64,000 nt of DNA, taken from Euwallacea fornicatus. Its lineage: Eukaryota; Arthropoda; Insecta; Coleoptera; Curculionidae. Below are positions 1 through 12,031 of this stretch, piece by piece (position 1 is the stretch's first letter; each line of letters starts with the position of its first letter). The position numbers and the translations under genes were made by a program. The DNA lies in the NCBI RefSeq assembly GCF_040115645.1, contig NC_089564.1, positions 2,852,001-2,916,000 of the forward strand, in the 5' to 3' direction. Below the pieces are notes generated by a model. That model did not search any database. It saw only the letters and a list, made by a program, of their open reading frames with translations, and was not told where the DNA came from.

Positions 1-1102
1 AATTAAAGTCAATAGTCATCATAGATCAACAATTGTTTCAGCGACAAGGTCAAATTACTAACATCCTGTTACCTTTAACTGCGACCTATTTTCAATCGAA
101 CCGCTGAAGTAAAGGTTGGGTATCGATCAGAATTGTGGTTTCTCCGAAAATAACCTTGATTAAAAATATAACAACACATTAATAATATGGCCCTAAGTCG
201 AACCTGTATTCGTATTGGGTTCTGAAAGATCACTAAGCTATTAGATATAGTTAAATGTCGAATAAGAGCTAAGAAAGAAAAAAATGAGGTTACTCATACT
301 TGATACAAGGGCAATGGAATGAAAACAAGACTACGACTTGGGAAATGACTGTTAATATCTAATCGCTATTAATAATCACAATTACAGTGATAGACAAATA
401 ATCAAGAACTTTCAGTTCTTCAAAAGTAACCTCGCTATTCTTTTATTTTTTCTCGAAAAATTCGAGTTATACAATTCTTCAGAGATTAACGGAGGGAGAT
501 TGCGCAAACGGTCAGTGTACAGATATCCAGGTGACTAAATGCTGCTGATGACCATCGTAAACTACAGACTTTAGGCCGGAACACAGTTTAGTCACTTACT
601 TAATTGGCATAAAGACATACGTGTGGGTTAACATTTACCGATTCTAAATCGGCGGATAAATGCATGCATATGATGATGCATACCTATTCGACTAATATAT
701 CTGTGAAGTGTTAGTCTGTAGTTTGCCGGGACACCTAGCGAATATTTATTGCTTTGGGACGACGCCCCCTTTCCCCACCACCCACACTACCGACTACAGA
801 TTAAATAGACGGTGAATGGGGGCACACACCTATATCTCTATGACACTTCAGCAAACAATCGACTGAATTGTCGACTGATTAAAAGTCTGCAATCGTCGAT
901 GGCCCTAAATCCTGCTTGAAATTATATTCTTGATGAACATCTCCATATACATACACCTAAAAATGTCATGTCTCGAGCTCGAAAAAGGAAATTGAAACGT
1001 TATTGTTACAGTGGCTTCAGACATCTTGCGAATTAAATACTTCTAGATGTCTTCTCTCAAAGCTTATCATAGCCCTATTCCCTCCTTCTTTACCTTTATA
1101 TA
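1..1102. other. intergenic or upstream intron, no gene seen
   Basis: No coding exon, RNA gene or transposon end is recognisable here. A GC-richer patch at about 720-830 stands out from the AT-rich background. If scro has its first coding exon further upstream, this stretch lies inside its large first intron. Confidence 0.5.
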
Positions 1103-2656
1103 CAGGGTGTCCCATTCAAAGCTGGGATTAAAGATTACTCAAAAGCAGTACTTTGTATGAAAAAAAGTTTCAAATAAACATTGTGTGATAAAGAGGGGGA
1201 CATATCATGAAGATAGTGACTTTTACCCAAAACGTTATTTGAAGGGCAACTTGTTTCTTCAAATGGCAACCCGTATTTTTTTACAGATCCTTGTAGACTT
1301 TCAAAAAATGAATGTTTTTCATTTGAATAATTTTTTTATTTGAGGTTTTTCTGCAGAGTTATTTTTGATTTTTATCGAATTTTTGAGATAGTCGAAATTA
1401 TTGCATGTTTTTTTCTAAAAAAGATTTGGAATTCATGTTCTGTTTAAAACTCATACCCAACCTTCTATCTAATGAAAAAAAAAAATATTTCTATGAAAAA
1501 GTGTTTTTCTTAAATTTCCTCTTGTTAGTGCCTTCGTTATGACAAGGTCTACAGTAAATCGATATTCTTTTTTCGACAATCAATGTAATTGTTTTATGTG
1601 AAATTATTCAAAAATAATTTTTTTCATTTCAAAATTCAATAATTGAAATGGATCGCTTCACTTTGAACAAAAAATTAGAAAAAGTTTTTTATTTATGGAG
1701 AGGCTGGAAGGAATGTTAATCGAGCAGTAGAAGTTTATGCTAAAACGTTTCCCGATGAATGAGTTTCTTGTTAGACGACTTTCAACAGTGTCATTAAAAA
1801 TTGCATAGAAACAAAAACGTTAGAAATAGAAAAAACCGCGATTGCTCCAGAAGTGCAACACATCAAGGCGATCAAATAGAAGTTCTTGCAGCTGTTACCT
1901 TCGATTCCCATGTAAGTTGTTGCCAAATTGCTGCTGATTCAGAAATATCAAAGACAAACGTCCGAAGAATTTTGAAAGTGACTAAATACCATCTTTACCA
2001 CATTTCTTTACATCAGGAACTCCATGTAACTGATTTTGAAAACCGAGTCAATTTTTGTGTAATACTTGAGCAAGGCAGCAATTAAATCAAAATGCAAAGT
2101 GTAGCGATTCATTTTAATTACTGAATTTTGAAATGAAAAGAATAATTTTTTAACAATTTCACACAAAACAATTAGTTTGTCGAAAAAAAAAATCGATTTC
2201 CTGTACGCCTTATAGGAAGGAAAACTCTAATAAGAGGAAATTAAAAATGTTTTTTCATAGAAATAATGTTTTTTTGAATAGATAGAAGAATTGTTACCAG
2301 TTTTAAACCGAATATTCATTGCAAAACTTTTCTAAAAAAACAAAAGCAGTAATTTCGACTATCTCAAAAAATTTAACAAAAATCAAGGATAACTCTGCAG
2401 CAAAATGTCTAATAAAAAAATTGTTCAAATTAAAGATTTAAATTTTTTGAAGCTCTACAAGGATCTGTAAAAATACGGGGTTGCCGTTAAAAAAAAAGTA
2501 GCGCTAGAAATTACCTTACAATTACGCTTTAGCTAAAAGTCACTATCTTCATGATATGCCCCCCTCTTTACCGGACAACTTTTATTTGAAACTTTTTTTC
2601 ACACATCGTACTATTTTTGAGTGATCTTCAATCACAGCTTTAAAGGGGACACCCTG
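1103..2656. mobile_element. palindromic DNA transposon with about 570-bp terminal inverted repeats
   Basis: The element starts CAGGGTGTCCC and ends GGGACACCCTG, with TA on both sides (1101-1102 and 2657-2658), as expected for the Tc1/mariner superfamily. The arms can be followed by eye from 1103 to about 1672 and from about 2085 to 2656, with scattered mismatches and small indels. Only about 410 bp in the middle is unpaired, and it holds a transposase fragment. The arms are far longer than classical mariner TIRs of about 30 bp. Divergence between the arms suggests an old copy. Confidence 0.8.
1673..2085 (+). pseudogene. mariner-like transposase N-terminal fragment
   Basis: The central core of the long-TIR element. 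Reading across frames gives pieces typical of the helix-turn-helix N-terminus of insect mariner-like transposases: AVEVYAKTFPDE, then a second HTH ending VRRILKVTKYHLYH, then LHQELHVTDFENRVNFC. The longest open part is 1801-2085. Stops and frameshifts interrupt the rest, and the whole DDE catalytic domain is absent, so it cannot encode an active enzyme. The family call rests on motif resemblance only. A search with the 94-residue open part would settle it. Confidence 0.6.
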
Positions 2657-3030
2657 TATATGTGTACATCTCAATATTACTAACACAAAATAATCGAAAC
2701 TTAGAAAAACTTTTCAAATTTCAACAGTTGCGAATGGTAATTGCTATTGATATAAAATCATCGAAAAAGCAATTTGTAACTAGAAAAGCTTTTTTGATGC
2801 GAAATTTATTTATACAAATTGGCAGATTGTTACTACTCGTATTTTTTGAAAACATCCGTTCACCAGATAATCGAAGAGATTCGTGCCATCAAGGTAATTA
2901 TTTTTATTGTCATCGGAGATTTTTGCGATATAAAAATGTTATTTAAGAAACATCATTGACAGTTAACCGTAATGGATACGACTATGTGTATAAAGCATTG
3001 AAAAAAACTGAAACTGGTTTAAACCTGGTA
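2657..3030. other. spacer between two transposons, nothing recognised
   Basis: AT-rich sequence between two palindromic elements. A 94-codon open frame at 2662-2946 begins at the edge of the preceding transposon and resembles no family I know. I do not consider it a gene. Confidence 0.4.
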
Positions 3031-4175
3031 GGCCAATCTGCTAACCGGAGATTCTTTATGCGAAAATAATTAGACTTTCTTTATGAAATTTTTTTCTTTG
3101 CCTCTTTATACGCATACTTAGGGTGTTAAAGTTAATAAAAAAATACTTTTGTTAATAGCTGGAGTGTTTCTTAGCATATTTTAATTGAATTTTGCAGTAT
3201 CGTAGCATTTGATTAGGCGCACGTTTCCTATGATTTGGGGAAAAAATTTGGAGAAACAATAGGAAAAATGGCGGATTGTGTACACGTTTTCCTCCCCGCT
3301 TTTTTTGCGGACGACAATGGTAAATTTTCTTACTTATTCAAATGAGTTTTTTCTTTATGTGAATTTCTTCATTTTTGTGAAATTTAGATTTACGCCGTAC
3401 TTTAGAAGATATTTCAGCTTATTGCCCTCCAAAACACACATGGTTGCCGTTACTAGTACTTAGTGTACGTTGCACTTATTAATGCCTTAATTTCCATTTG
3501 AAAAACAATTATTCCCGTGGTAATACGCCGATTATTATGATTTTTTTTTTAATTTCGTGTTCCTGATGTGGCTATGTTTTGCGAAGATGTTTTGCCTTTT
3601 TTATTGTAATTCAAGTAGAATTATTCCAGCAATAACTTTTAAATATGAAATTAAATTTATCTCACTCACAACATGATATTTAAGAGAGTTACGTGACAAT
3701 GGAGAGTTTTGGAATTAGATTTTCGATATAAATAAAAAATGGAAGCCAGGTATTGAAGGGCAATCAGCTGGAATTTCATCGACACTAAGCTGTCGAACAA
3801 AACTTTGCTAGAATGAAGAAATCCAGATAAAGAAACAAGTAGTTCGAATAACTAAACAGTGCACCATGGGCGTGCGCAAAAAAAGTGGAGGGAAAACGTG
3901 TACACGATCCGTTATTTTCTCCATTGTTTCTCCCTATTTGTTTACCCAAACGATAGGAAATATGCGTGTGATTTCACTATACATCACTGAAAAATTTCAT
4001 TAAAATATGTTAAGAAACTCCCTAGTTACTAACGAAAGTAATTTTTTTACTAATTTCCACTCCTTAATTAATGAGTATAAAGCGCCAGAGAAAAAAGCGC
4101 CATAGGGAAAGCCTAATTATTTTCGTATAAGAAACCTCCGATTACCAGATAAGCTTAGTGATACGAGACACCCTG
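3031..4175. mobile_element. palindromic non-autonomous element, left tip missing
   Basis: The right end is clear: GAGACACCCTG at 4165-4175, followed by TATA. Reverse-complementing the right arm gives long matches to the left side. Examples are the stretch with GAAAATAATTAG near 3062 and the arm with GTGTACACGTTTTCC near 3276, mirrored near 3893. The outermost left bases (the CAGGGTG tip) are not found, so the left boundary is approximate. No transposase sequence is visible inside, so it is presumably a MITE. Confidence 0.65.
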
Positions 4176-4177
4176 TA

Positions 4178-4830
4178 TAGTAAAACATTTCTATTTCTTA
4201 AATATTTTATGAAAAAGCGTTACTGTAGCTCTTATAAAGCAATAAAAAGTGACTAGTTGGCTTCTTACAAATAATAACCGTTTCAATGACTTTAACCCTA
4301 CAACTCTAGATGAACTTGCAGTTTTATAGTGTGAACAGGGGGACATGGCTAAGAGCTAGAAAATCGATCCAACTGGAGCAAAGGTGAATGCGTATTTGAT
4401 TTTTAGAATATCTTTCGAAGTTGGCAAAACTTTGGAAGATATTTTTCCGGAGGTATTCGATCATATTAATATATAACTAGTTAATCGTCAAATTGTTCAG
4501 TGTTCATTTCCCAAGAAATCCTTCGAGCAAAGAATCTGATCAGATTTTACTGACAAAATTTGAAAGCCTAGAAATATAACTTATGAAAAGTCATGAATTA
4601 GCATAAATCCAATTGGGTATGCTTGAACTGGTTGAGACAAAGTCGTGAGCACCAAGTCACTGTCGAATCGCAATACGTTAATGGAAACGCATACAATTTC
4701 CTGCCGAAATTCTAATACCAATAACAATTTAATCTTAATCTGAAGCCAAAGTTTGTTTAATACACACGGCGTACAATGGAAAGTCATTACGGCTAAGCAA
4801 TTACGCATTCCTTGTATTTACCAAATGCTT
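4178..4830. other. intergenic, nothing recognised
   Basis: No exon, repeat pair or RNA gene was recognised. A 75-codon minus-strand open frame at 4581-4808 has no recognisable domain and is not supported. Confidence 0.4.
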
Positions 4831-5080
4831 AAAGCATGGCGGCGAGGGGGGTCCCACCGTTCGCTAGCTACTGTATTGTCGTAGGAATTCGAGTGCTGGG
4901 CAAACAAACGGGGCTCTCTCGGTGCTGTGTATTTACGAGCCTGTCTGTCATGTCGAGGGCCCAGGACAGAAACGGATCTGCAGCCTGTTGGGGTATCTCG
5001 TCTCAGCCCCCGACGATGCCTCGGATTTTATTACACTTTGGGTTCTAATGTGGGCGAAACCGCATCTGAAAAACTAATTT
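4830..5080 (+). other. GC-rich island, possibly a retroelement LTR/leader remnant
   Basis: About 250 bp far richer in G and C than its surroundings. Two overlapping frames stay open (4836-5048 and 4927-5160) but neither gives a recognisable protein. Near 5028-5060 a TTACA is followed closely by a stretch containing AATGTGGGCGA, which loosely resembles an LTR 3' end followed by a primer-binding-site leader. I found no second LTR copy in the window. A conserved promoter or non-coding exon is an equally open reading. Confidence 0.3.
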
Positions 5081-5472
5081 ATGCAGAAAATAATATAAAT
5101 TTTACAAATAATTCACACAAATTAAATAAATTTAATCAATCAACAATTCAGCAGTTTTAAATTCAGCAACAGCACATCAGGTATTTGCGTTTGCGCGTAC
5201 TTTACATATTAATATGAATGTGTAAAGTGAACTTTTCACACGCTAATCAATGTGATAGTGTTGTTTCTTATATATAAAATTTGCTAAAGGATATTCCAGT
5301 CCTCTTTCAGTTTTGTTAGGTAAATTTCCATCATATCTAAATATTATCATATTTTTGACAATATTGAATTTCACTTCTGTCAAATTTCGACATCTGTCTA
5401 GTTCAATACAAACACTAAATAAATGACAAAAAACTGCGATTTGACTATGAACTATGTGGAAATAACTACAAT

Positions 5473-6074
5473 CAGTCGAAAAATATTCTTACGACTGTAA
5501 AAAAATTCTGAAACCGTAATTTTCGATTAATTTTCTTCTAGTTTTGCATAATAAAAGTTCAAACCTAAACTCAGTTTGTGTGTTTGAGTAACTTTTGAGA
5601 ATTTAATTTTTAGAATGCTTTTCAGTGTCTGCATTTTGGAAGCTTCTTGTGTGGTGGAAATTTTTCAATATGGTTTTAATAATCTTCTTGAGAGGTTTTT
5701 CTATATACATCTGTCAAAAAGTGACGGTTTTCACGCAGAGTGGTTAAATTTAGACGTTTTTGACGATTTTAAAGGGCTCCAATTCCCGTATTTATAGTTC
5801 AACTTTGATAAAATTTTCAAGATATATGTAGAAAAATCTCCTCTACAAGATTATTAAAACCATATTGGAAAACTTCCACTGCACAAGAAGTTTCCAAAAT
5901 GGAGATTTTTTATGACCTTGAAAAGCAGTCTAAAAATGAAATGTTCAAAAGTTGCTCGAACACGTAAGCTGAGTTTAGGTTTCAATTTTCATTATACAAA
6001 ATTTGAAAAACATCAGTCGAAAATTACTATTTACAGAATTTTCATTGCGGCTGTACGAATACTTTTTTGAGCTG
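5473..6074. mobile_element. Tc1-type MITE (hairpin-forming)
   Basis: The whole 602 bp folds on itself. The left arm starts CAGTCGAAAAATATTCTTACG and the right arm ends CGTACAAAAAAGT-type sequence in reverse (GTACGAATACTTTTTTGAGC). The arms remain alignable for about 250 bp each, for example CCTAAACTCAG at about 5564 mirrored near 5972. The tips match those of the Tc1-like element at 48670-50298 (AAAAAAGTATTCGTAC), so it is probably a deletion derivative or passenger of that family. It has no coding capacity. Confidence 0.75.
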
Positions 6075-7418
6075 TACATAGAACTGTCATGGCTGTTTCT
6101 CTGTCGTGTTAGCTACGGTTTAACGCATATAATTTAAATGGCAAATTCAGGCAGCCCGAATCCCACACTACCCGGCTTTGTTAGACCGGGTGTCTTTTGA
6201 AGATCTCCACCTCCTCGGGCACAAAAAAAATGGCGAATTCATGAAAATGGTGCTCAAAAATTTCAAGGAATCATCAACAGTATTGGCAACCTATTTCTTG
6301 ACAATCTTAATCTATGATTCAAATTTGTGATTATCGACGCCAAGAGAAGAAGTGGCATAAGATAAAGGTATTCATTCATTGCCGACTTGTTGCTTCGCTC
6401 CTTGTTTTGCAATCTTTATTCGTGCGCCAATGAGAGCCTTATGCAACCTCTTCTTAATGTACTATTCTAACACTTGTGCATTGTGCGATTCGCCCTCGGC
6501 TCCAGTTACCGAACTATGTTACTCGTTTGAAGGGGGCTATTTCGGTATTAAACTCCTAATATAGATGTTATCAGGTAGTTACACCAAATTCTGGGATCAG
6601 CGATTTGAAAAAAAAATTGTTTAATTCAATTAAAATGAATTCCTACGGTTGTTAACGAAACGATTACATAAATTTTATTGAAACACCCGGATCTCTTTCC
6701 ATTCTTGTTGATGGTATTAACTGCGAAAAGGGGTCAAAACGGCTTAGAATAGGGAATCGAAAACAATTGTTAAGCCATCTATTCAGTTTCTTCAAAATTA
6801 AACGATCACACATTTTGATAAAATGGTGCCAGAAGATACATTGAAAAATTCGTATCACCTCTTACAATAAAATATGAAAGAAAATATGTAGTCATCCTCA
6901 AAATAATTCGAATGCTCCGTGTCTTTCGATTATAATGAACTTGGCGAATGTTCTCACATCGTCAACTTGTGAACATGGTATGATCTCATTATCTCAATTC
7001 GAAAATTTTGAAGACAAATCAGGTTGCAGTGCAATTAAAGCGACTTTGAGGTACAACGAGATTCGGAAGCTTCATCAGAAAGCAAATATCTCGGTTTTGC
7101 GTTATTGCAAGTAATTTTTTTTCCAAAAAGGTCCTAGAATTGCGGAAAAGAGGACATTTTGTACAGACCTTTAAACCTGCAGTAGCTCGGACACAGCTAT
7201 TTTTAAGTTAAGACCTTTAAATGAAACTGCAATTTTAATCAATGTGAGACGCATTTCACATGGAAACATAATCGTCTACACACGTGTCACGTTTATAAAG
7301 CGGAGAGATCTATTTTGATATTGCTGGACTTCAGAGATAACATTGGCTCTGACTTGATATGACTACGATAATAGCCTCATGTTAGACTATTATCATCATC
7401 ATTATTATGATTATTATA
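6075..7418. other. intergenic, nothing recognised
   Basis: I see no exon, transposon ends or RNA gene. Short open frames at 6379-6564 and 6664-6858 (minus) have no domain signature. Confidence 0.4.
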
Positions 7419-8333
7419 CAGGGTTCGCCATTACTCCGGCTTTGGTTCCTGGTGTCTTTGTATAAATATCAATATGAAATGTTTAGTACAGTACTCATTT
7501 ATATTGGAAAGCTGCATGATTTAATAATATTTTTGTTTATACAGAGTGTTCCGTTTTCGCTGGGCAGCATAAAATTATAATTTTTTAAATAGTAACCCAT
7601 AATTTTTTTTATACCATTTGATGAAACCTTAATTTAGAAGGAAAATACATTAAAAAATTTTTAAATTGGTTGCGACGTTGCCGTATTAGAGAAATTTCTT
7701 TAAAAATGCAGCATCAGAAAAAAATCATCACAAAACTGGTGTTTTTTGAAATTTTGAAATTTGTTTTTGTAAAGTAGTAAATGAAAGTCAAAGGTACTCA
7801 AAAACTTTAAAACATTTTTTTAATGCACCATACTTTTTTTGTATAAGAGCGCTAATTTGCAAATTTTACAAATTGCTGAAACTCGTTTTTTTTAAATGGT
7901 ACCCATGATTTTTTTCAAGTCCTTCTAATGTAGTTTTTAATTTTCTATTAATTTGCAATAACATCTTTTCATTTAACATTTACAGTTATGGAGATATTCA
8001 CAAAATTTAAATGAAAAGATGTTATTGCAAATTAATAGAGAATTAAAAACTATATTAGAAGGACTTGAAAAAAATCATGGGTACCATTTAAAAAAAAACG
8101 AGTTTCAGCAATTTGTAAAATTTGCAAATTAGCGCTCTTATACAAAAAAAGTATGGTTACTATTTAAAAAATTATAATTTTATGCTGCCCAGCGAAAACG
8201 GAACACTCTGTATAAACAAAAATATTATTAAATCATGCAGCTTTCCAATATAAATGATTACTGTACTAAACATTTCATATTGATATTTATACAAAGACAC
8301 CAGGAACCAAGGCCGGAGTAATGGCGAACCCTG
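7419..8333. mobile_element. outer palindromic element, CAGGGTTCGCC termini
   Basis: Flanked by TA, it begins CAGGGTTCGCCATTACTCCG and ends with the inverse. The outer 123 bp of each arm (7419-7541 and 8211-8333) agree except at about two positions by eye. Immediately inside, symmetrically on both sides, lie the termini of a second palindrome (7542-8210). The near-identity of the arms implies recent spread or arm homogenisation. No coding sequence is present. Confidence 0.8.
7542..8210. mobile_element. inner palindromic element, CAGAGTGTTCC termini
   Basis: It lies exactly in the middle of the 7419-8333 element and starts CAGAGTGTTCCGTTTTCGC, with TA on each side. The arm 7839-7975 pairs almost perfectly with about 8006-8143 around a loop of roughly 30 nt. 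The left arm carries about 240 bp (about 7600-7838) with no counterpart on the right, so one arm has suffered a deletion or insertion. Non-coding. Confidence 0.75.
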
Positions 8334-8698
8334 TATATATCAAGTACTATTATCATTATCATCTCATTTGCTATAATTTCCAAAGCTTATGTTCTAAGAT
8401 TATCATTTTACGGTACGTAAATAAACCAATTTCAGTTATTCACGATTCATCTTAAGCTTTAATTTTGCAGCTTATGACCCTCACATCACACATATCTTTC
8501 ACCATCTCTGGTTCACCATAATTATTCCAGCTAATCCCTAAGTCTGGTCTTGAGTTCCGTTTTCCTTCGTATATCTTCCGTTCCAATTTTGCTTTTTGAT
8601 CTGAGCCAAATGTGGTCCCTTCTATGATATTATTTTTACAGAGACGTGCGAGGATAGTCCCAGGGACGTAGATGGCATTTTTTTGTTAACAATTTGCC
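8334..8698. other. spacer, nothing recognised
   Basis: Unremarkable AT-rich sequence between the nested palindrome and a mariner relic. Confidence 0.4.
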
Positions 8699-9735
8699 TA
8701 TATAACAGAAACTTAACCTTAAAATTACGTCTAATGTTTGAGGGTGCTACGTTGATTTGTGTTTGTTTTGGGGCCATTTTCAATAAACGCTTTTAGAGAT
8801 TTTGAGAGCGTGGAAGGAATACTTTCATTTGAAAGGTTTTAGTCGCTCCAACATCAAAGCGGAGTTAGACTCTGCTCTGGGGGAATCTGGTTCTTCGTTA
8901 ACAACCGTCAAATGTTGGGTGGCAGACTTTCAGCGGGGTCGTACCAGCTGCAAAGAGGAACTCCGCAGTGGTCGACCCAATCACACTCCAGATCTGACCA
9001 TTCCAGATATTGTGCAGAAATTCGACGAAACTATACTGGAAGACCGGCGACTGTAATTGCACGAGTTAGCAGTCATTTGAAAAAGTAGTGTACATCGCAT
9101 TTTGACCGAATAAAAGGGTATGAAAAAGCTCTCCGCAAGATGAACAAAAACAGCACCGTGAGGATGTTTCCATGATGTATTTGGCAAAGTTTCGCAGCAA
9201 TGGAGCTGAGTTTTTGCGTTGATTCATAATCATGAATAAAAAATAGGTCTATCATTTCACATATGAGACGAAAAAACAGTCAAAACAATGAACTTAAAGG
9301 GGAGCATCAGGTCCAAAGAAAACGAAAACCATTCCGTCTTCCGGAAAGGTGATACTGTCAGTTTTTTGTGATGAATGTGGGATAGTTTCTATTGAGTATC
9401 TCCCTAAAAGAAAAACAATAAACGAAGAATATTATACAAATTTATTGCAGTATTTGAGCGAAGAAATTAGGAAAAAGCGACCGCATTTGGCGAAAAAGAA
9501 AGTCTTGTTTCATCGAGACAATGCACTAGTTTACCTTCCATCATCGTGATGGCTAAAATCAATCATCAACTTGGTTTCCAACCTGTTCCTCACCCTCCCT
9601 GTTCGTTAGATTTAACCCGCTCAGATTATTTTCTGTTTTCAAATTTCAAAAAATGGCTCGATGGAAAGAAGTTTGCCAATAACGAAGAGGTGGAGTCCGG
9701 GGTTGATAGATATTTTTAAAGGTTGCTGTTATATA
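8699..9735 (+). mobile_element. degenerate mariner element
   Basis: Short terminal inverted repeats (ATATAACAGAAACTTAACC near 8700, mirrored by the sequence around GGTTGCTGTTATAT at 9721) bracket a decayed mariner transposase on the plus strand. The 1.04-kb length is shorter than a typical mariner of about 1.3 kb, consistent with internal deletions seen in the reading frame. Confidence 0.7.
8785..9720 (+). pseudogene. mariner transposase (decayed)
   Basis: Mariner transposases cut and paste at TA sites using a DD34D triad. The N-terminal part reads GLGESGSSLTTVK-like sequence, with ALGESGSSLTTVKCW, ADFQRGRTS and RSGRP. That is the HTH plus the GRP linker of the family (8802-9056). Later frames give DECGIVSIEYLPK, then LSEEIRKKRPHLAKKKVLFH with RDNA for the second Asp motif (9349-9549). 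The downstream SDYFLF motif lies near 9625. Frameshifts, stops and a missing middle segment separate these blocks, so it is inactive. Assignment is from motif order and wording. Confidence 0.85.
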
Positions 9736-11149
9736 AACAGGGTATAGCAACCATAAATGATCGCTGAGGAAAATGTATCAGTCTCAAAAAAGACCATGTT
9801 GAGAAATAATGTAATATTTTCCAATTTTTTTTTCAGTTTTAGGTCGGGCACTTCTGAGTCTCTCGTCGTACTTGCTTCATTTACACATAGTCGTTTTAAT
9901 TTCAAGTTAATGTAATTTCTTCCCAACAAAAAGCCATACAGAAATCCATCTGAAATAATCAGATTTCACATTCATGGTTTATTTACATCTAAGTACTGGC
10001 ATGTTGATTTAAGAAAAGATGCCTTTCAAACAATTTAATCTCTGGGCCCTGCCACCCTGTTTAATATGCGTTCCTAAACGTACCTGAATAGGCCTTTTGT
10101 TCCCCGTTGTTTTCGTTTGGGGCTCAGCTTCCTCTGACGATGGGGGCGACCGATATTATTGTTATTTCGTGAGGTTATTCCTAACAAAAGATAATAAATG
10201 GGGAACACCAGGTTTAATTAGCAGAGAAAAAATGAGTTCATTCTGGAAGAATCTCCATTCACTGATAGCACGTTTGTATACTGCAGAAAGATATATTGCA
10301 GACTTTTAGACGAATGGTTCATGTTTCCTTTTAATTTTTTTTTTTTTTTTTTGGTTGGCCCACAGAATTTCTGGGTGTAGTGAAATTGCGCACGTCCAGA
10401 GTTTTAGATTCAGAAGAGTTTTATTTGATATTCCAAAGAATACAGGAATCGCGTTTTTCATACCATAAAACGCAAACGAGGAGTTGAATTATGTAATTTC
10501 AGCGCGAAAAATGTTACAACACTGAGCCCGCATTTCCTTGAGGTGGAAATTGAGATCGTGCGACGGGAAGCGGTTTCCCTCCATCAATCATCTTCCGCTT
10601 CCTGTTTGCATACCGATATTCGTGTATAACGTCATTTATGCGTGTTACAGCATATTATGCCTTGTTATCCGATGATAAATCGTCCAATAAATCGTCCAAT
10701 AAATCCTCCTCTTTATAAGCAAGAAGCCAGTGTCTTCGCGTTCCCGTTTACATGCAAGAAAGTGCTCCGCTTTCTCCTCCGCTTTACTCTGCCATTTCAT
10801 TAATTTTTGTTTCTAAAATTTTTTTCTTCGATCGCTACCGTTGGAACAATAATAGAAATGAGGGTGACGAGGGTTTAAGTGCTATCACAAACCATTTATT
10901 TATACAAGAGGATCTCGTTTTTAGTGCGCGGACATAGGGTGGAAAGGGCATCGGCAAAACAAATATTTGCTTTCAATATATGGGTGTATTAAAGGTTCAT
11001 TTTTCTTTTCTGAAGGTGGCCATTCATCCTGTTATTTAATTTTGCGTAAATTGTGTGACCGCAATTGGAGTTTTTCGATTTAAAATTTTAAGTAAATCAT
11101 ATATATTTCGAAAACCCTGTTCGTTCTCGTGAAGATTTTACCGCACGCC
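9736..11149. other. intergenic, nothing certain
   Basis: Contains a poly-T run near 10338-10352 and a directly repeated AATCGTCCAATAA at about 10677-10705. Open frames at 10097-10309 and 10752-10937 show no recognisable domain. Confidence 0.4.
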
Positions 11150-12031
11150 AATAAAGAGTGTTACAGTAAGAACGCAAAATTTGAATTATGCGTCACTGTG
11201 GCTGGAATCTCTTAACAAGTGGATACGCGTGCCTGGCCGAAAGAAGACAGATGGGAGTTAGTAAACATGGAGCGATATACGGTGTAAGATTGTTAAATCT
11301 TACCATCGAAAGGACGAAAACTTGTTTGCCACAACAAACTGCAAAACGCGTCCAATTTTCGTCATAAACGTTGTTCTTCGTTAACTTTAAAAAGAATCAT
11401 AGATAAATTTGAAAGTACTGGTTTAGTTATTCGTTCAAAAGAAAAAATCACGGCAGTTCACCAGAGTGTAGGCGAGAATCCAGGGACCTCGATTCGTCGA
11501 CGTGCACAAGAATTAAACATTTCAAGAGCCTCTCTACATCGCATTCTCACTAAAGATTAACATCTCCTTCCTTACAAAATCCAACTGACTCAACAACTTT
11601 TACTTGTACACAGCAAAGAGAGTTTACCTATTAGATCATTGAACGGCATCGAATCATCGCGGAATCATCTCCCGTCACGGTGACAAGAATTGGCCTCCAC
11701 GATCGTGGGACCTAACACCTCTTGACTTTTTTTTAAGGTTTTTTTTGTTCTCTCATGTTTACGTCAATAAATCTAAGACCACCCAAACATTGAAGATATA
11801 AATTGATCGCCATATCAGACAAATATCACCACATTTATACGAAACAGTCGTTCAAAAGTTCGTCAAAAGAGTACATTTGTACCGCGGCAGCAAGTTATCG
11901 AATGTGTTATATCATACTTAATTCTTAAATGTCTATATTCTAAATCAATAAAGATTTCAGCATTTTGCTATAAAAAACGGTGTTTTATTTAAAATTCAAT
12001 TCTTGCATCCTTATTGTAACATCCTTTATTT
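11150..12031 (+). mobile_element. mariner-like element with internal deletion
   Basis: Imperfect inverted repeats lie at the edges: AATAAAGAGTGTTACAGTAA at 11150 and its inverse around TTATTGTAACATCCTTTATT at 12011-12030. They enclose a decayed transposase. The arms pair for roughly 35 bp with several mismatches. Length is about 0.88 kb. Confidence 0.65.
11267..11920 (+). pseudogene. mariner-like transposase with central deletion
   Basis: Starting at ATGGAGCGATATACG, pieces in shifting frames read as a double-HTH transposase N-terminus: RIIDKFESTGLVI, then VGENPGTSIRRRAQELNIS, then RASLHRILTKD and the conserved PYKIQLTQQL. The text then jumps to the end of the catalytic domain, NWPPRSWDLTPLDFF, near 11685-11730, followed by a C-terminal tail. 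The region with the first two catalytic Asp residues is missing. Stops and frameshifts confirm a dead copy. Confidence 0.75.
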
